NCBI GenBank assembly: GCA_022385805.1
Contig: MU277693.1
Coordinates: forward strand, 1 to 64,000
Source: Pilatotrama ljubarskyi
Taxonomy: Eukaryota; Basidiomycota; Agaricomycetes; Polyporales; Polyporaceae
Direction: 5' to 3'
Length of the DNA: 64,000 nucleotides
Shown here: piece by piece, positions 42,779 through 55,419 of the stretch
Position numbering within the stretch: position 1 is the stretch's first letter
How the letters are laid out: every line of letters begins with the position of its first letter
Notes under the pieces: model-generated
Told to the model about the DNA's origin: nothing
Database searches by the model: none
Seen by the model: only the letters and a program-made list of their open reading frames with translations
Position numbers and translations under genes: made by a program

Positions 42779-44908
42779 ATGTTTTCTGCCCGCTCCGTTT
42801 TCCTCGGAATCCGCACTCCTGCTCGCCCTCTCCGCCGCCCGCCGTCTCTCCTCGTCTCTCTTCCAACGTGCAGGATGGCGAGCACACACCCGCGCTCACG
42901 CTCCGGCTCTCCCGCGCAGCCGCCAGAGAAGAAGAAACCGCGCCTCGAAGCAGACGGCAACGTTCCTCCCGCCGAGGTCGAAATCCAAGACGCGCCCGCC
43001 GTCTACCAAGCTCCGCCAAGCACCTCCAAGAAACAGCCAAAGAACAAAAAGAACAAGAAGAACGCCCGCCGCGCACCAGAGCCCTACTCGCACGACGACA
43101 TCCTCTCACGCGAGGTCATCGCCCTCCTCGGCAAACACTACGCCGACGCAGCCAAGGCAGACAACCTCGACTGGGACGCACCGTTCGAGCAGTCGCAGCA
43201 GCTAGAGCTCACTGTCTCGTGTCTCTCACCATCAACCGGTCAGTCTTGGGACCCGCAGTCATCCTTATCGTCGATCCGACTCGCGCATGCCCTGCCCGGC
43301 CCCGCCATGTAACGTGCTAGACTCAATCTTCCCTCTGTAGGCGAGTCGCTCTCTGTCGCCACCGCAGGCGACCGCAAATGGGTCATCGTCACTCCGCTTT
43401 CCCTCCCCGGAGAGCGCATCCGTGTCCGCGTCTACCGCCATTCTCGCCTATACTCCCATGCAGACCTACTCGAGGTCATCCAGCCAAACCCAGAATGGCG
43501 GGACATGTCTCTAGTCCAGTGCAAGTACTTTGGCAAGTGCGCCGGCTGCCAGTACCAGGTGAGCAAGATACCGCCCCGGGTGGGAACTTAGGCGTTGAAA
43601 TTTGCCTCCGAAGATGCTATCCTACGACAAGCAACTGGACCTGAAGCGCCAAACGGTACTGGAGGCCTACAAGAACTACTCTAGTCAGTGTGTCCGCCAT
43701 CCTCCATGACAGAACTCGATTGACACATTCCTCTCAAGACATACCCCCGGAACTAGTGCCGTCCATCCAGCCAACCATAGGCTCACCCTTACAATACGGC
43801 TACCGCACGAAGCTCACCCCTCACTTCCAACGCCCCCCGTTCTCCTTCCAGAAAGCGCAGAAACGCGGCGACGCGCCGCCCGTAGAGGGTAAGCCAGACT
43901 GGCTCAAAATCGGTTTCCATGAAGTCGGTACCAGGAACGTCATGGACATCGAGGTGAGTGGGACCCGCCCGGCTATGCCACTGCATGCTGAAAGTCCCCG
44001 TAGGAGTGCCCGATTGCGACACCGGTAATCAACAAGGCCCTCGGGCCCGTGCGTGACAACATCATCAAGTATGCCCCCTTTCCTACCGGCCCCATCCACA
44101 CGTCCTAACACATCACTCCAGGAACATCACCAAATTCAAGAACGGTGCGACCCTCCTGCTGCGCGACTCCCTCCGCCCCGGCTCCTCCGGTGACGCAGAA
44201 GACGCCTCCCAACCCAGCACCAGTATCGCAGCCGAAGACGGCGAGCACATCTGCGTGACCGACCAGAAGGCGACCGTCCGCGAGCGCGTCGGAGACATGC
44301 TCTTCGAGTACACCGCCGGCACCTTCTTCCAGAACAACAACTCCGCGCTCGTCCCGCTCACCTCCTACGTTCGCGACGCCATCTTCCCTCCTTCCTCCGC
44401 TCCGAGCTCGGCCGAGGGCGACAAGCCCACGCACCTCGTCGACGCATATTGCGGCAGCGGCCTCTTCTCCATCATGCTCGCCCCCCACTTCACGCGCGTC
44501 GCCGGCATCGAGCTCTCCGCCGAGTCCATCCGCTCCGCCACGCACAACGCCACGCTCAACTCTCTACCCCCCTCCCAGATCTCCTTCATGGCCGGCGACG
44601 CCGCCAACATCTTCGACACCGTGCAAGACTTCCCCCGCGCGCACACCGTGCTCATCATCGACCCGCCCCGCAAGGGCACCGACGAGCGCTTCGTCGAGCA
44701 GATGCTCGCGTTCGGCGCCAAGACCGTCGTGTACGTCAGCTGCAACGTGCACACCCAGGCGCGCGACGTCGGCATGATCCTGAGGAAGAGCGCGGAGACG
44801 GCGGAGCAGAATGGGAGGAGCAAGTACGTGCTGGAGAGCCTGAGAGGCCTCGACCTCTTTCCGCAGACGGCGCATGTGGAGGCGATCGCCGTGCTCAGGC
44901 TGCTATAG
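42779..44908 (+). CDS. TRM2: tRNA (uracil-5-)-methyltransferase Trm2
   Basis: A full Trm2/TrmA-family enzyme over about six exons. After a Lys-rich N terminus come the [4Fe-4S]-type cysteines CKYFGKCAGCQYQMLSYDKQ, then PLQYGYRTKLTPHFQRP. The SAM-binding region is LVDAYCGSGLFSIMLAPHF, with GIELSAESIRSATHN. The catalytic regions are VLIIDPPRKGTD and the nucleophile motif VVYVSCNVHTQARD. The enzyme methylates U54 in tRNA. Two starts are possible: 42,875 (MASTHPRSRSG), or 42,779, which adds a basic, mitochondria-like leader MFSARSVFLGIRTPARPLRR. The longer form is used here as the outer limit. Confidence 0.9.
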
Positions 44909-44989
44909 TCGTAGCACATAACTCTAAGTTAGCAGTAGATTAATGTACAGAACGCGGGGCAGGTATACCCGAACGCGCCACGCTCCCGT

Positions 44990-46878
44990 TCAAGATGTCG
45001 CCTTCTCAGGGTTGATGTCGCCCAACTTCTGCCCGACCTTGACCTTCTCGCCCGCCTTGACCGCAAAGTCGAACTGATGCGGCGCCTCGAACACGAGCAC
45101 GATCGTGCTCCCCAGGCAGAACCCGCCCATCTCGTCACCCTTCGCGAGCGGCTGGCCGTTGAGGATAGGAGACGCAGCCGAGTAGACCGCCTCGGTGAAG
45201 GTGCCCACGGGGTGCTCCCTCCGGGACCCGACGTTCGTGCGGAGTGCCTAGCGTGACAGTTCAGGTCAATGTGCGAGACAATATGGTGAAAGATCGACTG
45301 GCGTACTTGGTCAAAGTTGATTTTGATGCTGCCGACATTGGTCGCCCCGACAGGCACCATGCTGAAGAAGCCGTACCGCCAACGACCAAGCAGGGCGACG
45401 CGCTCGTTCAGGACGAACAGATTTTCAAGCCGTTTCGCCATCCAAGGCGAGACGGAAAACAGGTCACCTGCAGAGCGCACGGGCGCGTCAGCTCGCCCGC
45501 ATGACACGTCACTCGTATCGACACTGACCAACGAAGTGCCGTCTACGCTCGACGACCCACGAAGTAGGACTATGGAAACGGTGGTAGTCGCCCGGCGCAA
45601 GGTAGATGACAATGAAGAACGTGTCGTTCCCCTCCTTCGTCCTTACGCTCGTGAAGCTGTCTCTGCGCACAGCACTCGGGCGGATGCCGACTTCCGTCGC
45701 GATGCTAACATCCTGCGCGACCGCCTCTGGCAGGGACTGATCACGCGGAACGGACGCATCGACGCGCTCGCCGTGCTTCTTCGCCACAGTGCCCGTGACC
45801 GCCGCCTCAGGGTTTGTATGCTCCGGGCCCTCCTCCGTCGTCGGCGTCGACGCGCCGGAAGACGAGGGAGTGGGCGTACCGAGGAGCTCGTGCAGACTGT
45901 ACTCAATGCCATTGATCTCCGCAAAGTGCTTATGGTTCACCTCCTGCATCTTCTCGTCCGGAAACTCGACGGGCGTCGGCGCGGGGGTGCCGGGGCGCGC
46001 GACGCCGAGCAGCGCATCGAGCGAATATGTACTGCCCTTGACTTGCTCGACGCGCCCGTCCTTGATTACGCCGAAGTGCAGGACGCGGCCGTCGGCAGGG
46101 CTGACCTACATGGCATACCGGACAGAGTCAGAAAGGCACTCCGGGGCACATGGCGGATCGAGAGCATACGAGAACAGAGTCTGCGATGGGGCGTGCGCCG
46201 TCCTTGAGTTTCCGGTAGAAGAACTCGCCGAGGGAGCGGTATTGTTTGAGGTCTGGTGGGTCGATTTCGTCGAGGTTGCAGCCGAATATCCAAGCGTAGA
46301 GGCGGAAGCCGAAGGGACGGAACCAGACGGGGAGCTCGAGTGAATTGAGGTATCCCCATAGACGGGACAGATTCCTAAGAGGAAGCGCGCCTAACACGTG
46401 GACCTAGTGGACTCTGGTGAGTTTCACGGTCATGGAGTCGGGGTGGATTGAAGGCGAGCGGCGAAAGAAAAGTGGACGTACGTGCCAAGGGCCCTTGAGT
46501 CGCAACACCTCGTTCCCGTGCTCATCAACTACGACCTCTTGCGAGGCCGACTTCCTTCGGTATTGTATGAGGATGAGGAGGAGTGCTCCAGCAGCCACGG
46601 GGAGAGGGTACCACTTTGTGGGCGTTTCTCGCCACGCGCGGGCAAGCCTCTCTGAGGGCTTGGTTGTAGCTTCAGCTGTGTACCTGGTCAAGCAGAGACT
46701 TACGATATAGAGGGTCCTTGTGGGAGCCTTTTCCATTGCTTCCGGGAGCGCGGGTATCTTGAGAAAGAAGGCGGAGGGTAGTGCAGGTGAGCAGTACGCC
46801 AGCTCGCCTGTGCAGCTGGCTCGCGGCGGATGCCCTGGCCGAGGAGCTAAGAGGAAGAGAGTAGCGGAACAGGCTCAT
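44990..46878 (-). CDS. PSD1: Mitochondrial phosphatidylserine decarboxylase (Psd1)
   Basis: The product begins with a basic presequence ([20 protein letters not shown]), followed by a membrane anchor near [20 protein letters not shown]. Core motifs include [29 protein letters not shown], the catalytic [19 protein letters not shown], and the self-cleavage site [15 protein letters not shown], where LGST yields the alpha chain with its pyruvoyl group. It converts phosphatidylserine to phosphatidylethanolamine in the inner membrane. An extra low-complexity insert of about 80 residues ([20 protein letters not shown]) sits in the middle. The 5' exon joins (46,690-46,830) are ambiguous: a 40-base GTACTG..CTCAAG intron keeps frame. 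Confidence 0.88.
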
Positions 46879-47448
46879 GATCTGCTCATGCTCGTTGAGA
46901 AGTTCTGAATGTCACTGAGATGGCCAGGCCAGTCGTAGAGGTCGTCACGGTAGGATGAGCACAGTCGTTGCAAGTGCTAGCTACAGTATAGTGGGCGCTT
47001 CCGGCTGGAGTGGTGGTGGTCGAGCGCTTCGCTTCAATTTGAATGACGCACACCGCGCGGCCGTACGGCGCATCCGCTTATGGCAGGCATACTGAACTCC
47101 TGTGGGTTACCCAGCCCTCGCAGCTTGCTCGCACTTCTGGGACCAGAAAAAGACTGGGATGGATCACACCAGGGATATATGGGGGTGTGTTTTATCCGCC
47201 GTTCAGCTCGTTCCGCCTCAGGTAGCCCCGTAATGTTCGCAGCATGATGATACAGTGCAAGTCTCGTGACTTGAGAGATACGTTCACAGGAACCGGGGTG
47301 ACGCTACCGCAGACATATACAAGCAGAAAGAGGAGGATACATATACTGGACAGGAAAATGGACAACGAACGCAGCGCGATAGAAGACAGTATATTCAAGA
47401 GGCGATAGCTGAGCCGGGATCGCCACGCGGTCGGCTAAGGCATTGAGC
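46879..47448. other. 570-base spacer, no feature seen
   Basis: Promoter side of PSD1 and 3' side of the serine-rich membrane protein gene. No ORF with recognisable content, no RNA gene seen. Confidence 0.4.
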
Positions 47449-49068
47449 CTAGCACGCCTCAGCACCACACGTGGCATACGCGCCGTCGGTCACAGAAAGA
47501 TGAGCCTCAGGTTGCTCGTAGGACGCCAGCGCGAGAGGGCCGTCCTCTGCGAACCAGTCGACGTCCGTAAACCACTTCTCGCCCTTCCCGCGCACAGGCT
47601 GCATAGTCGCCGCCTTGAATGACGACGATGGACCAACGTCAGTAGCACAATCGCGGACGGCAAGCTGCGGAGAGACGGGTGTAGATCCGGCAGCGAAGAT
47701 CCCCTCGGACTCCGAGCCGGCCATGTGCGGCGAGACGTGCATGTGAGCAAGGTCGTTGCCCAGATACGCCGCCGAAACAGTGCCACTAAGCGGAGAGAAG
47801 GGGTTCTTCCTGCCAGAGGTGCCAACGCTAGATCCAGTGCCGCTCCTCGTGAACGAACCGCCAGCGCCGAGCGAACCTAAAGTTCCCATGGACCCAAGAG
47901 ACAGGTGAGGCGGCGAACGCGGTGAAAGGATCGTCGCCCCCGCGTCATCCGAGAGGGAGAGCGCCGGAGAGCCGAACGCGCTTCCTGTAGTACCCGGCGT
48001 GGAGAAAACTAGGGAAGGCGTGGCGGGGGAGGGGCAGCCGAGTGCACCAGTGCTAGTGGCGGTCATGATGCCTATGCCGACGCCATGCGTCCACGAGAGC
48101 GGCCCGCTTGAGGTGAGACCGAACGAAGGCATACCCACAGTATCCCATCCGAAGGTGTTATTTTCGGTGGGGGTGCGAACGCGGATGGAAGCGTCTCGAT
48201 GTGCGTTCTCATCGTTCTGGATCTGGCCCCTGGCAGAAGTAGAAAGATGCCCACGGGGCGTCGTGTCGGGCCCAGTTTGAGAGGTTTGCCGGGAAGGCCC
48301 GTTGTTGCGGCCAAGAGTGGTACCCGCCCTCGACGAGGAGGATGACCGCACAAAGGTTGGCAAGCCTAAGGTACGAGTAGTGCGGGTGTTGGTAAAAGGC
48401 AAACTGAGGTAGCGCATCGTCGGGTGACCCACAGCTGCTTGAGGACCAGAGCCCGAACCTAGAGTAGAGGAGGCGTGAGCAGAGGAACCAGGGGAACTCG
48501 AAGAGCTACGGAGTGCACCAGTTGCCACGGACACACGGACCAGAGCAAGGCAGTCACCGCAGCCGCAAGAAAGTCGCAAGTCAGAGCCGCGGACGCAAGT
48601 CACCTGGGTACAAGGGAGAGTGCTAGTACTCGAGTTGGTGCTGGCAGATGCAGAGTTACCGGCGGTAAGCAAAGGCATGGGATGGACGGCAGATTGGTCC
48701 CTCATGAGAGCTGCGTTGGGAAGCTTGGCGAGAGACTGCGTGCGGCTGGCAGCCATAGTCATGCGGGAGACGACCCGGTCGTTCTCGTGGATGCGAGCGT
48801 CGATTTGGACATCGAGGGCGTCCTGCTTACGGCGCCTATTGCAGCGGCGGAAGAGAACGAATGCGCCTATGAACGCAATGCCAAGGAGGACGCCTCCTGC
48901 AGAGATGGCATAATTGACTATGTTGGGATGGGTCTTGGAGAGCTCCGTCGGGCCTGCGGTGGGGTTGATGTGCTTCAGGTGCCCAATGCTCTGTGTCGGT
49001 GTGGGCGTTGACGACGACATGGCGGGCGACGGCGGGCGCAGCGAGCAGGTCAAAGACACAAGGGCCAC
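47449..49068 (-). CDS. Serine-rich single-pass membrane protein, unknown
   Basis: An intronless open frame of 539 codons, or 523 if the second Met (MSSSTPTPTQSIG) is used. A short Ser/Thr/Pro N-terminal part precedes one membrane helix, NYAISAGGVLLGIAFIGAFV, and a basic stop-transfer FRRCNRRRK, suggesting an outside N terminus and a large cytosolic tail. The tail is low complexity, rich in Ser, Thr, Gly and Pro (for example TLGSLGAGGSFTRSGTGSSV). It ends with a more defined WFTDVDWFAEDGPLALASYE segment. The layout resembles basidiomycete membrane-anchored proteins of unknown role. No catalytic domain is seen. It is divergent from VPS72. Confidence 0.7.
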   Translation of the reverse strand: MALVSLTCSLRPPSPAMSSSTPTPTQSIGHLKHINPTAGPTELSKTHPNIVNYAISAGGVLLGIAFIGAFVLFRRCNRRRKQDALDVQIDARIHENDRVVSRMTMAASRTQSLAKLPNAALMRDQSAVHPMPLLTAGNSASASTNSSTSTLPCTQVTCVRGSDLRLSCGCGDCLALVRVSVATGALRSSSSSPGSSAHASSTLGSGSGPQAAVGHPTMRYLSLPFTNTRTTRTLGLPTFVRSSSSSRAGTTLGRNNGPSRQTSQTGPDTTPRGHLSTSARGQIQNDENAHRDASIRVRTPTENNTFGWDTVGMPSFGLTSSGPLSWTHGVGIGIMTATSTGALGCPSPATPSLVFSTPGTTGSAFGSPALSLSDDAGATILSPRSPPHLSLGSMGTLGSLGAGGSFTRSGTGSSVGTSGRKNPFSPLSGTVSAAYLGNDLAHMHVSPHMAGSESEGIFAAGSTPVSPQLAVRDCATDVGPSSSFKAATMQPVRGKGEKWFTDVDWFAEDGPLALASYEQPEAHLSVTDGAYATCGAEAC

Positions 49069-49353
49069 ATGTGCAACCCGTTTCCAGTTTCAGTAGGGAG
49101 GCGGACATGGCTGGGTGCTGGGTCCATCCGCCACCGCGCACTGCAGTCCCGATCGAGAGCAACTTCAGAGAGGAGCTGGCGCCAAAGCGCGACCAAATGT
49201 GACGTGACGTCGGCGTGACAGGCTGGGTATGTACCGCAAGGTCTCAGATCTCAGCAACTTCAAGGCCGAGGCGGCATCTTTCGCCACTAAGAGACCTCCT
49301 GTGCCAGGGTTTCTGGCATACCTCCTCGACTCCAACCTGAGTGCATAACTTTG

Positions 49354-50998
49354 ATGGACGACTCACTTGTATCGCGGCGCCCCAAGCGCAGTACCGCGGG
49401 GAATCGCATGGAGGCTGCTCTCGCCGAATTCAAGGCAGAAGACATCGGCATGGACGTGGAGGACGATGCAGATTTCGCCCTGGATAAGGGTGCGCCAGTC
49501 TGTCGTTCAAAATGAGTGACACTGAGCTGTACCATCCTTGACAGATGAAGAGGATGTCTTCGAGTCCGACTTTGAATCGACGGACGAAGAGGGCGACCAA
49601 GAGGATGTGGACGCCACTGCAGAGAAGATGATCCGCCAAGAGGAATCGCGCGCGCGCAAGGTATGCAACCTTCGTGCTCTGTCTTGCCTCTCCTGCCCTT
49701 CCCCTGAAGGCAGTAACCACGAAGTCCTTAGACAACCCGGACTCACTTGGAACGCATAACCGCACTCGCCCACGCGCGACAAGCCGCCACCTTCCACCCA
49801 GAACTTATCGCACCCTCTGAGAAGGAGAAGACAGAACGGAAGATACGTAGGCGTGTATCGCTAGGGGTCGCGGTGGACACGGAGACGGGCGAGATTACAA
49901 CACTCGAAGATGGCGCCACAGAGCAGGCCGAGTCAGCTAGCGTAGCGCTTGGGAGACGGCATAGCACGCGCACGCATACGGTCGCAAACACCTCTGCGAC
50001 CGTAAGCAGGGTGAAGGACGAGGAGCGCAAGGTACGCACGCTTTGCGTTTCTGTGTATCAATACGCGTTCATACCCCTCCCTTCTCAGCAATCGTCCGCT
50101 CCGAAACGAGCGAAGTCAAGCAACAGAGCACCCACTCAAGCGGAACTTATTGCAAAGGCACTTGATATGGAAGAGGGCAATATCGCAGAACACAAGAACT
50201 ATCTCACCATAGAGGAAGAGAAACGTAGGAAAGCTCGTGTTGTGCGCACGAGTGTACAAGGCCCGCTCCTTAGGTGGATCAGTAAGCCGGAAGAGATTAC
50301 CGTGCAGGTAGATCCCGGTCCTCCACCCCCTCTAGCTACCCCGTCTCTTCCACAATATCCCGCCAGAAACCCTACTCACGGCTACCCTGCACCACCCGGT
50401 GTCTCTGGGGCGCCCGGATACTCATATACCCCTGCATATCCCACGTATATACCCCCTCCATCCACGCCCGCGCCCACGCAACCGCAACCATTCCAGCAGT
50501 GGCCTCCAACCTCGCCGCCTCAAGCCGTGTATCGCCCTCCTCAGCCTCTGACTGTACATCATTTGCCTCAACCTCCGCCTCGCCTGCCAGTATTCCGCAA
50601 GGAAAAGGTCGCTAAACAATACGTGGTGCATGAACTCGGCCAGGGAGAGAAGACGCCACGACCTTCATGGAACAGCACGATGACGGCCATGTTTGGTGAC
50701 CACGCTGACTGGGAGCATATGCGAGTATACACGACCAAAGGCCGGCCTCTAGGTTGGCAGCTTCCTTCATATTCATTTTGAGCGGTGTTGACCCTGATCC
50801 ATTGTAGCTCGTCCCGTGCAGATATGTCCGATCACTGGAAGAGTAGCGAAATATCTGGATCCTCGCACGAACGTGCCCTATGCGGACTTGGAGGCGTACA
50901 GGGTGCTCAGCGGTGTGCTCCGCCACGAGTATATCTGGAGCCCCGCCTTGGGATGTTACGTCTCAAAAGAAGGCAGCGTCTTCTCAGGAGGTAGTTGA
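49354..50998 (+). CDS. VPS72: Swr1-complex subunit Swc2 (YL1/Vps72)
   Basis: Five exons (49354-49489, 49545-49660, 49732-50031, 50089-50752, 50808-50998) join in frame to about 468 residues. The N-terminal YL1 region has SRRPKRSTAGNRM, an acidic tract EEDVFESDFESTDEEGD, and the H2A.Z-binding-type basic helix. Conserved downstream are RAPTQAELIAKALDMEEGN and EEKRRKARVVRTSVQGPL. The YL1 C-terminal domain is CPITGRVAKYLDPRTNVPYA with HEYIWSPALGCYV. A Pro/Tyr-rich stretch of about 100 residues lies between. The protein binds H2A.Z and helps the SWR1 complex exchange it into chromatin. Confidence 0.9.
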
Positions 50999-51482
50999 TG
51001 GGCCGGAATGTATGTGTTAGATGTCTGTATCATTACTCTTGTTGGTGACTATAGGTAGGGCCGCGGTTCAACGTCATTCTCCGTGTTATCTCGTTGCGTC
51101 GTGACTGTTGACCCTCCACTGTGTTCAATTCTCAAACGCAACGATGCCTCTACTGTACGAGCGGGCTGACCGCCCGTAACTGCTCGGCACAATCACCGCC
51201 GAAGCACTACCCTATAGGTCAGATTTGCCCGCGCATACTGCTCGGCAGAGGACATCCTATACAATGCCAACGAGTATCACTTGCCCGCTGGCCAGCACCG
51301 CGATCGCAGTCGCGAAGTGGAGGCTCATGAACTTGAGGAGACGACGAGACGTGCGCGTGAATAATGAAACTACAGTACCTCTCACGTGATCGCGTGGACT
51401 CGCGTCGACGCGTCGTCTCGCTGCCGCTTACCACGAGCGTCCCCCAGCTTGCTCCTGTCCACCACCAGCTCCGCTCATCACC
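50999..51482. other. 484-base spacer before MSH4
   Basis: 3' UTR of VPS72 and promoter of MSH4; no gene seen. Confidence 0.4.
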
Positions 51483-54400
51483 ATGTCCCTCGCCGCCCGT
51501 CCTTCGTCGTCGCGCCCGGCGACCGCAATGTCTCGCCCGTGGTCTGCGCACTCTCGGCCCACCACGGCTCGCCCTCAGACGTCCGCCTCATCGCGTCACG
51601 ATGGGAGCTTCATCGTTGCCATCCTCGAAGGCCGGGGCATCGGCCGGGAGGTCGGTATGGCTGCTCTTGACAAGGAGACCGGACGTGTCGCTCTCCTTCA
51701 GGTGCGCTGCGTCCCCGTCGACGCTTCTTCCTGTTCCGAGACTGAACAGTATCCCCCGCGCAGCTGGCCGATTGTCCTACATACGTGAAGACGCTCCATC
51801 AGCTGCATATACATAATCCATCCATGATTCTGGTCCCCGATACATTTCTCTCGCTGACCGATGTCTCTCTACCGTCCGGTGCGAATAAATCTCAGACAAC
51901 CTCTTTGCTCGTTCAGTGCATCACGGACGAGTTCGATGGTGTCCCCATTGAGCCGGTCATGCGAAAGTACTGGAACGAAACTGCCGGTACTACATCCTTA
52001 AGTACTTCGATCTCACCCAGCCCTGACCTGACCACTCTGCCCAAGGCCTGGAATTCGTCAACCAGCTCAGTCTCGAGGATGACGAACGTGCGGCTACCCT
52101 TGTAGCATTGTCAAACAAGTCGGTATATGCGCATATACTCGTGGAATGACGACCTCATACTGCCTAGGTACTACGCGTTGTCAGCCGCAAGTGCACTCTT
52201 CAAACATGCTGAACTTAGGCTCAACACGCGATTCGCCGGATCATCCCTCGTCATACGGTACATGCAAGTCGAGGGAACGATGCTGATCGATCCAGACACG
52301 GCTCGCAACCTGGAGCTGGTTGGGAACATGTCTGCAAGGAAGAGTGTACACTCATTACTCGGGTTGGGGCTCCATATCTCACGCTGCACCTGGTTTCCGC
52401 TCAATCTATGCGCCCAGGTTGCTCAACTACACCTTCACGCCGATGGGTTCTCGGTTGTTACGAGTCAACATACTTGCGCCTATCACAGGTGTGTGCAGAT
52501 CATCTACTTCCCGGCATTGGCTGACGAGGAGCATCAGTCAAATCGGCTCTCGAGGCCCGGCTTGATGTCGTGGAGGGTGAGTATATGCTAGCCCGATAGA
52601 CTCCCTTGCAAGGACCGCGAAGCTCATGCATCTCTAGACCTAATCCAGACTGAGGATCGATTCACTGAAGTCAAGAATGCGATGAAACCTCTCAGCAAGC
52701 TCGACCTTGACAAACTCATATGTCAGGTAAAGAGTCTTTCAGGCTATCCCGCCTGCTCGATGCAACCGTCGGATGACCTTGTTCCAGCTCGTTTCATCGG
52801 AGGTCCGCGAAACGAGCAGCGCGAAATTGGCTTCCGCCCGTGTCGCCCAGATGCTGAACCTGCGAAACATCGTCCAAAGCCTCCCGCGACTCGCTAAGGC
52901 CCTGGATGGCAGTAGTTGTCAACTTCTTCAAATCATAGCGGAGGTAAGTAGACACGGGGATCACGTGCACAGCCGGGCGGTTGCTCAGCTGTGTCGTGGA
53001 GATGATCACAGACGAACGCCTAGACAAGATCACTCAGTCAATCCGCGAAAGTCTGAATGAGGAGGCGGCACCCTCAAAGGTGCGGTGTCTGCCCTCTTGT
53101 CTCATAGCTGGCACCTACATCATTGTGACTCCTTGTAGGGTGGGCTGAACGCGGTCAACGCTCGCGTATATGCAGTCAAGGTGAGTCCCTCCATGCGGAG
53201 CAAGCCTTGCACAAAGCCGCTCAGAGTCGCGCTGACAGGCGAACTACAACCGTCTCCTCGACGTCGCTCGAGAAACGTATAAAGAGAACGTCGGAGATAT
53301 CTATGCCCTCCGTGCTCGCCTCTCTGAAGAGCACGACCTGCCGCTCACCTTGGTCTATCGCGACGCGGATGCCGGATTTGTCTTCGCACTCAAGAAGACA
53401 GATCTGGAAGATGCAGGTGGCGAACTACCCCGTGGGTTCGTGGACGTGACGGCGCAGAAGGGCCGCATCATATTTTCCAGCATTGAGCTGGTAAGCATGC
53501 GTCACCCGCTCGAGCCTTCCAGGCTGATCATGCCTTGCAGAAAAAGAGAAATGCAAGAATGAAAGATGCGCTTGACGAAACCCTCATCCTCAGCGATAAG
53601 TACGTCTCTACCGCCCTGGACAAAGTATGGGTTGTCGAGTTATCTGCCCAGGATTGTTCAAGACTTAACCGACGATATCGTCGTCGATATCGGCGCGCTT
53701 TACAAGGCTTCTGAGGCAATTGCCTTGCTGGATGTTCTGTGGTCCTTCGCCCATGCGTCCATTTGTCTGTACCCTCTTGCGGCGTCCTTCGTCAGGAGCT
53801 GATGATAGGTTGACATGCTAGTGCACAACTACGGTGAGGCACTCATCAGAGCAGACCAGAGCAGCCACTGAAAACAGGTGTGTTATCAGTTCGTCCAGAG
53901 TTCACCGGAACCCTCGCCATCAAGGGTGGCCGGCACCCCGTCCTGGAAAGCGTCCAATCCGCAGGGGCGGTCGTCCCGAACGACGTGTACTGCTGCGAAG
54001 CATCCTCTTTCCAGATTGTTCAAGGACCCAAGTGAGCTTGCCATCCATCTCTTGCTCCATGCGTTGGTAATTTAACACCGTGCTCACATAGCATGTCCGG
54101 CAAGAGCACATACCTGAAGCAAATCGCTCTTCTCACAATCATGGCGATGTGTGGGTGTTTCGTTCCCGCTGAATACGGGTCCTTCCGGTTCGTCAGGAGC
54201 CCCTCGTCCAGCTGCCATTGGTTGACCTAGAGTTCCGCTTCATCAGGATCCACGATGCAATCCTGACGCGCCTCTCTAATGACGATGATCTAGAGAAGAG
54301 CCTGAGCACCTTCGCAAACGAGATGGCGTCCACTGCAATGATCCTTGGTCAGTCCATTCGTATTGCCCAGACCCGGTGAGAGTACCTGACGGCGCATCCG

Positions 54401-55419
54401 CCAGGTCTTGCTACCTTGGACTCGCTAGTATTGATCGATGAAGTCGGTCGCGGTACATCCGTCAGAGAAGGCGTGGCCATATCTCATGCGATCGCAGAGG
54501 AACTGATCAGGATGCAGGTATGAGATAATGTCCCCGCATCCAGTGTCCACTCGTACTCATGCGGCCATATCTTAGCCCTTCGTATTCTTTGCAACGTACG
54601 CTCTGGCTTCCCCCTGCCGCGGACTGATATCGACTCACCAATGATATCGGCAGACACTTCAGTGAATTGACCACAACGCTCTCGCGCCAGCCCTCCGTAA
54701 TCAAGTGTGTAAAATGAATCCATTTCAGACACGTATGCTGAGGGCTTTGCAGTCTGCATCTGTCCGTCCAGGTGAGTCGAACCAGGCGTTCCCGCGCTCT
54801 AAGAATTCCTATACCCTTGGTGAACAGAGATCGCGGCCGACCGCTTCAAAGTTTGGCATGACCTTCCACTACAAGTGGGCCTTCTGATATCACTCCTTGA
54901 AAGGCGCGTTGTGCTCATCCCCCTTGCAGAATACTCGATGGCGCACCCGAGACCTCTGATCACTACGGTAGGTGACGACTCATTCGTCATACTAACGCCG
55001 TTGGCACCTGGCTATCCAACGTTGCTTCCATAGGTCTTGACCTTGCTCGTCTCGCCGACCTTCCAGCCCCCGTCGTCGTGGAGGCAAGACGCGTGGCTGA
55101 GTTCCTCACCGCGCAAGAAGAGCGCGATCAACAACAGAGCCGTACTAGCAAGCTCGCTGTGCGACGGAAGGCGCTTCTCCGGGTAATGTCATTCTTACTC
55201 ACTTTCCTCTTGTCGCCTTTGAAGTTCTCCGGCTACTCTCTCTGATCCCACCTACGATATGGCTTCGTACCCGGGTTGGCACTGACAAAGATGCCGCCAT
55301 AGCTTCGTACGCAACTGGGGCAGGCGCTGGACCATTCGACCCTCCCGGATGACGAGCTCGCTGGGTACTTGGTCCGGTTCCAGAAGGATATCATGGCAGT
55401 GCTGGAAGAAACTATGTGA
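51483..55419 (+). CDS. MSH4: Meiotic MutS homologue Msh4
   Basis: A long multi-exon gene starting [20 protein letters not shown]. Domain order fits MutS family members without the mismatch-reading N-terminal domain: [19 protein letters not shown] (connector), KSVHSLLG and [19 protein letters not shown] (lever/core), ARLDVVEDLI, and the clamp. The ATPase has Walker [18 protein letters not shown] near 54,030-54,140, the signature [19 protein letters not shown], Walker [17 protein letters not shown] and [17 protein letters not shown] and domain layout match Msh4 rather than Msh2/3/6. It works with Msh5 in meiotic crossover formation. One intron falls inside the Walker A codons. A few 3' exon joins (54,690-54,960) are not fully resolved. 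Confidence 0.88.
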
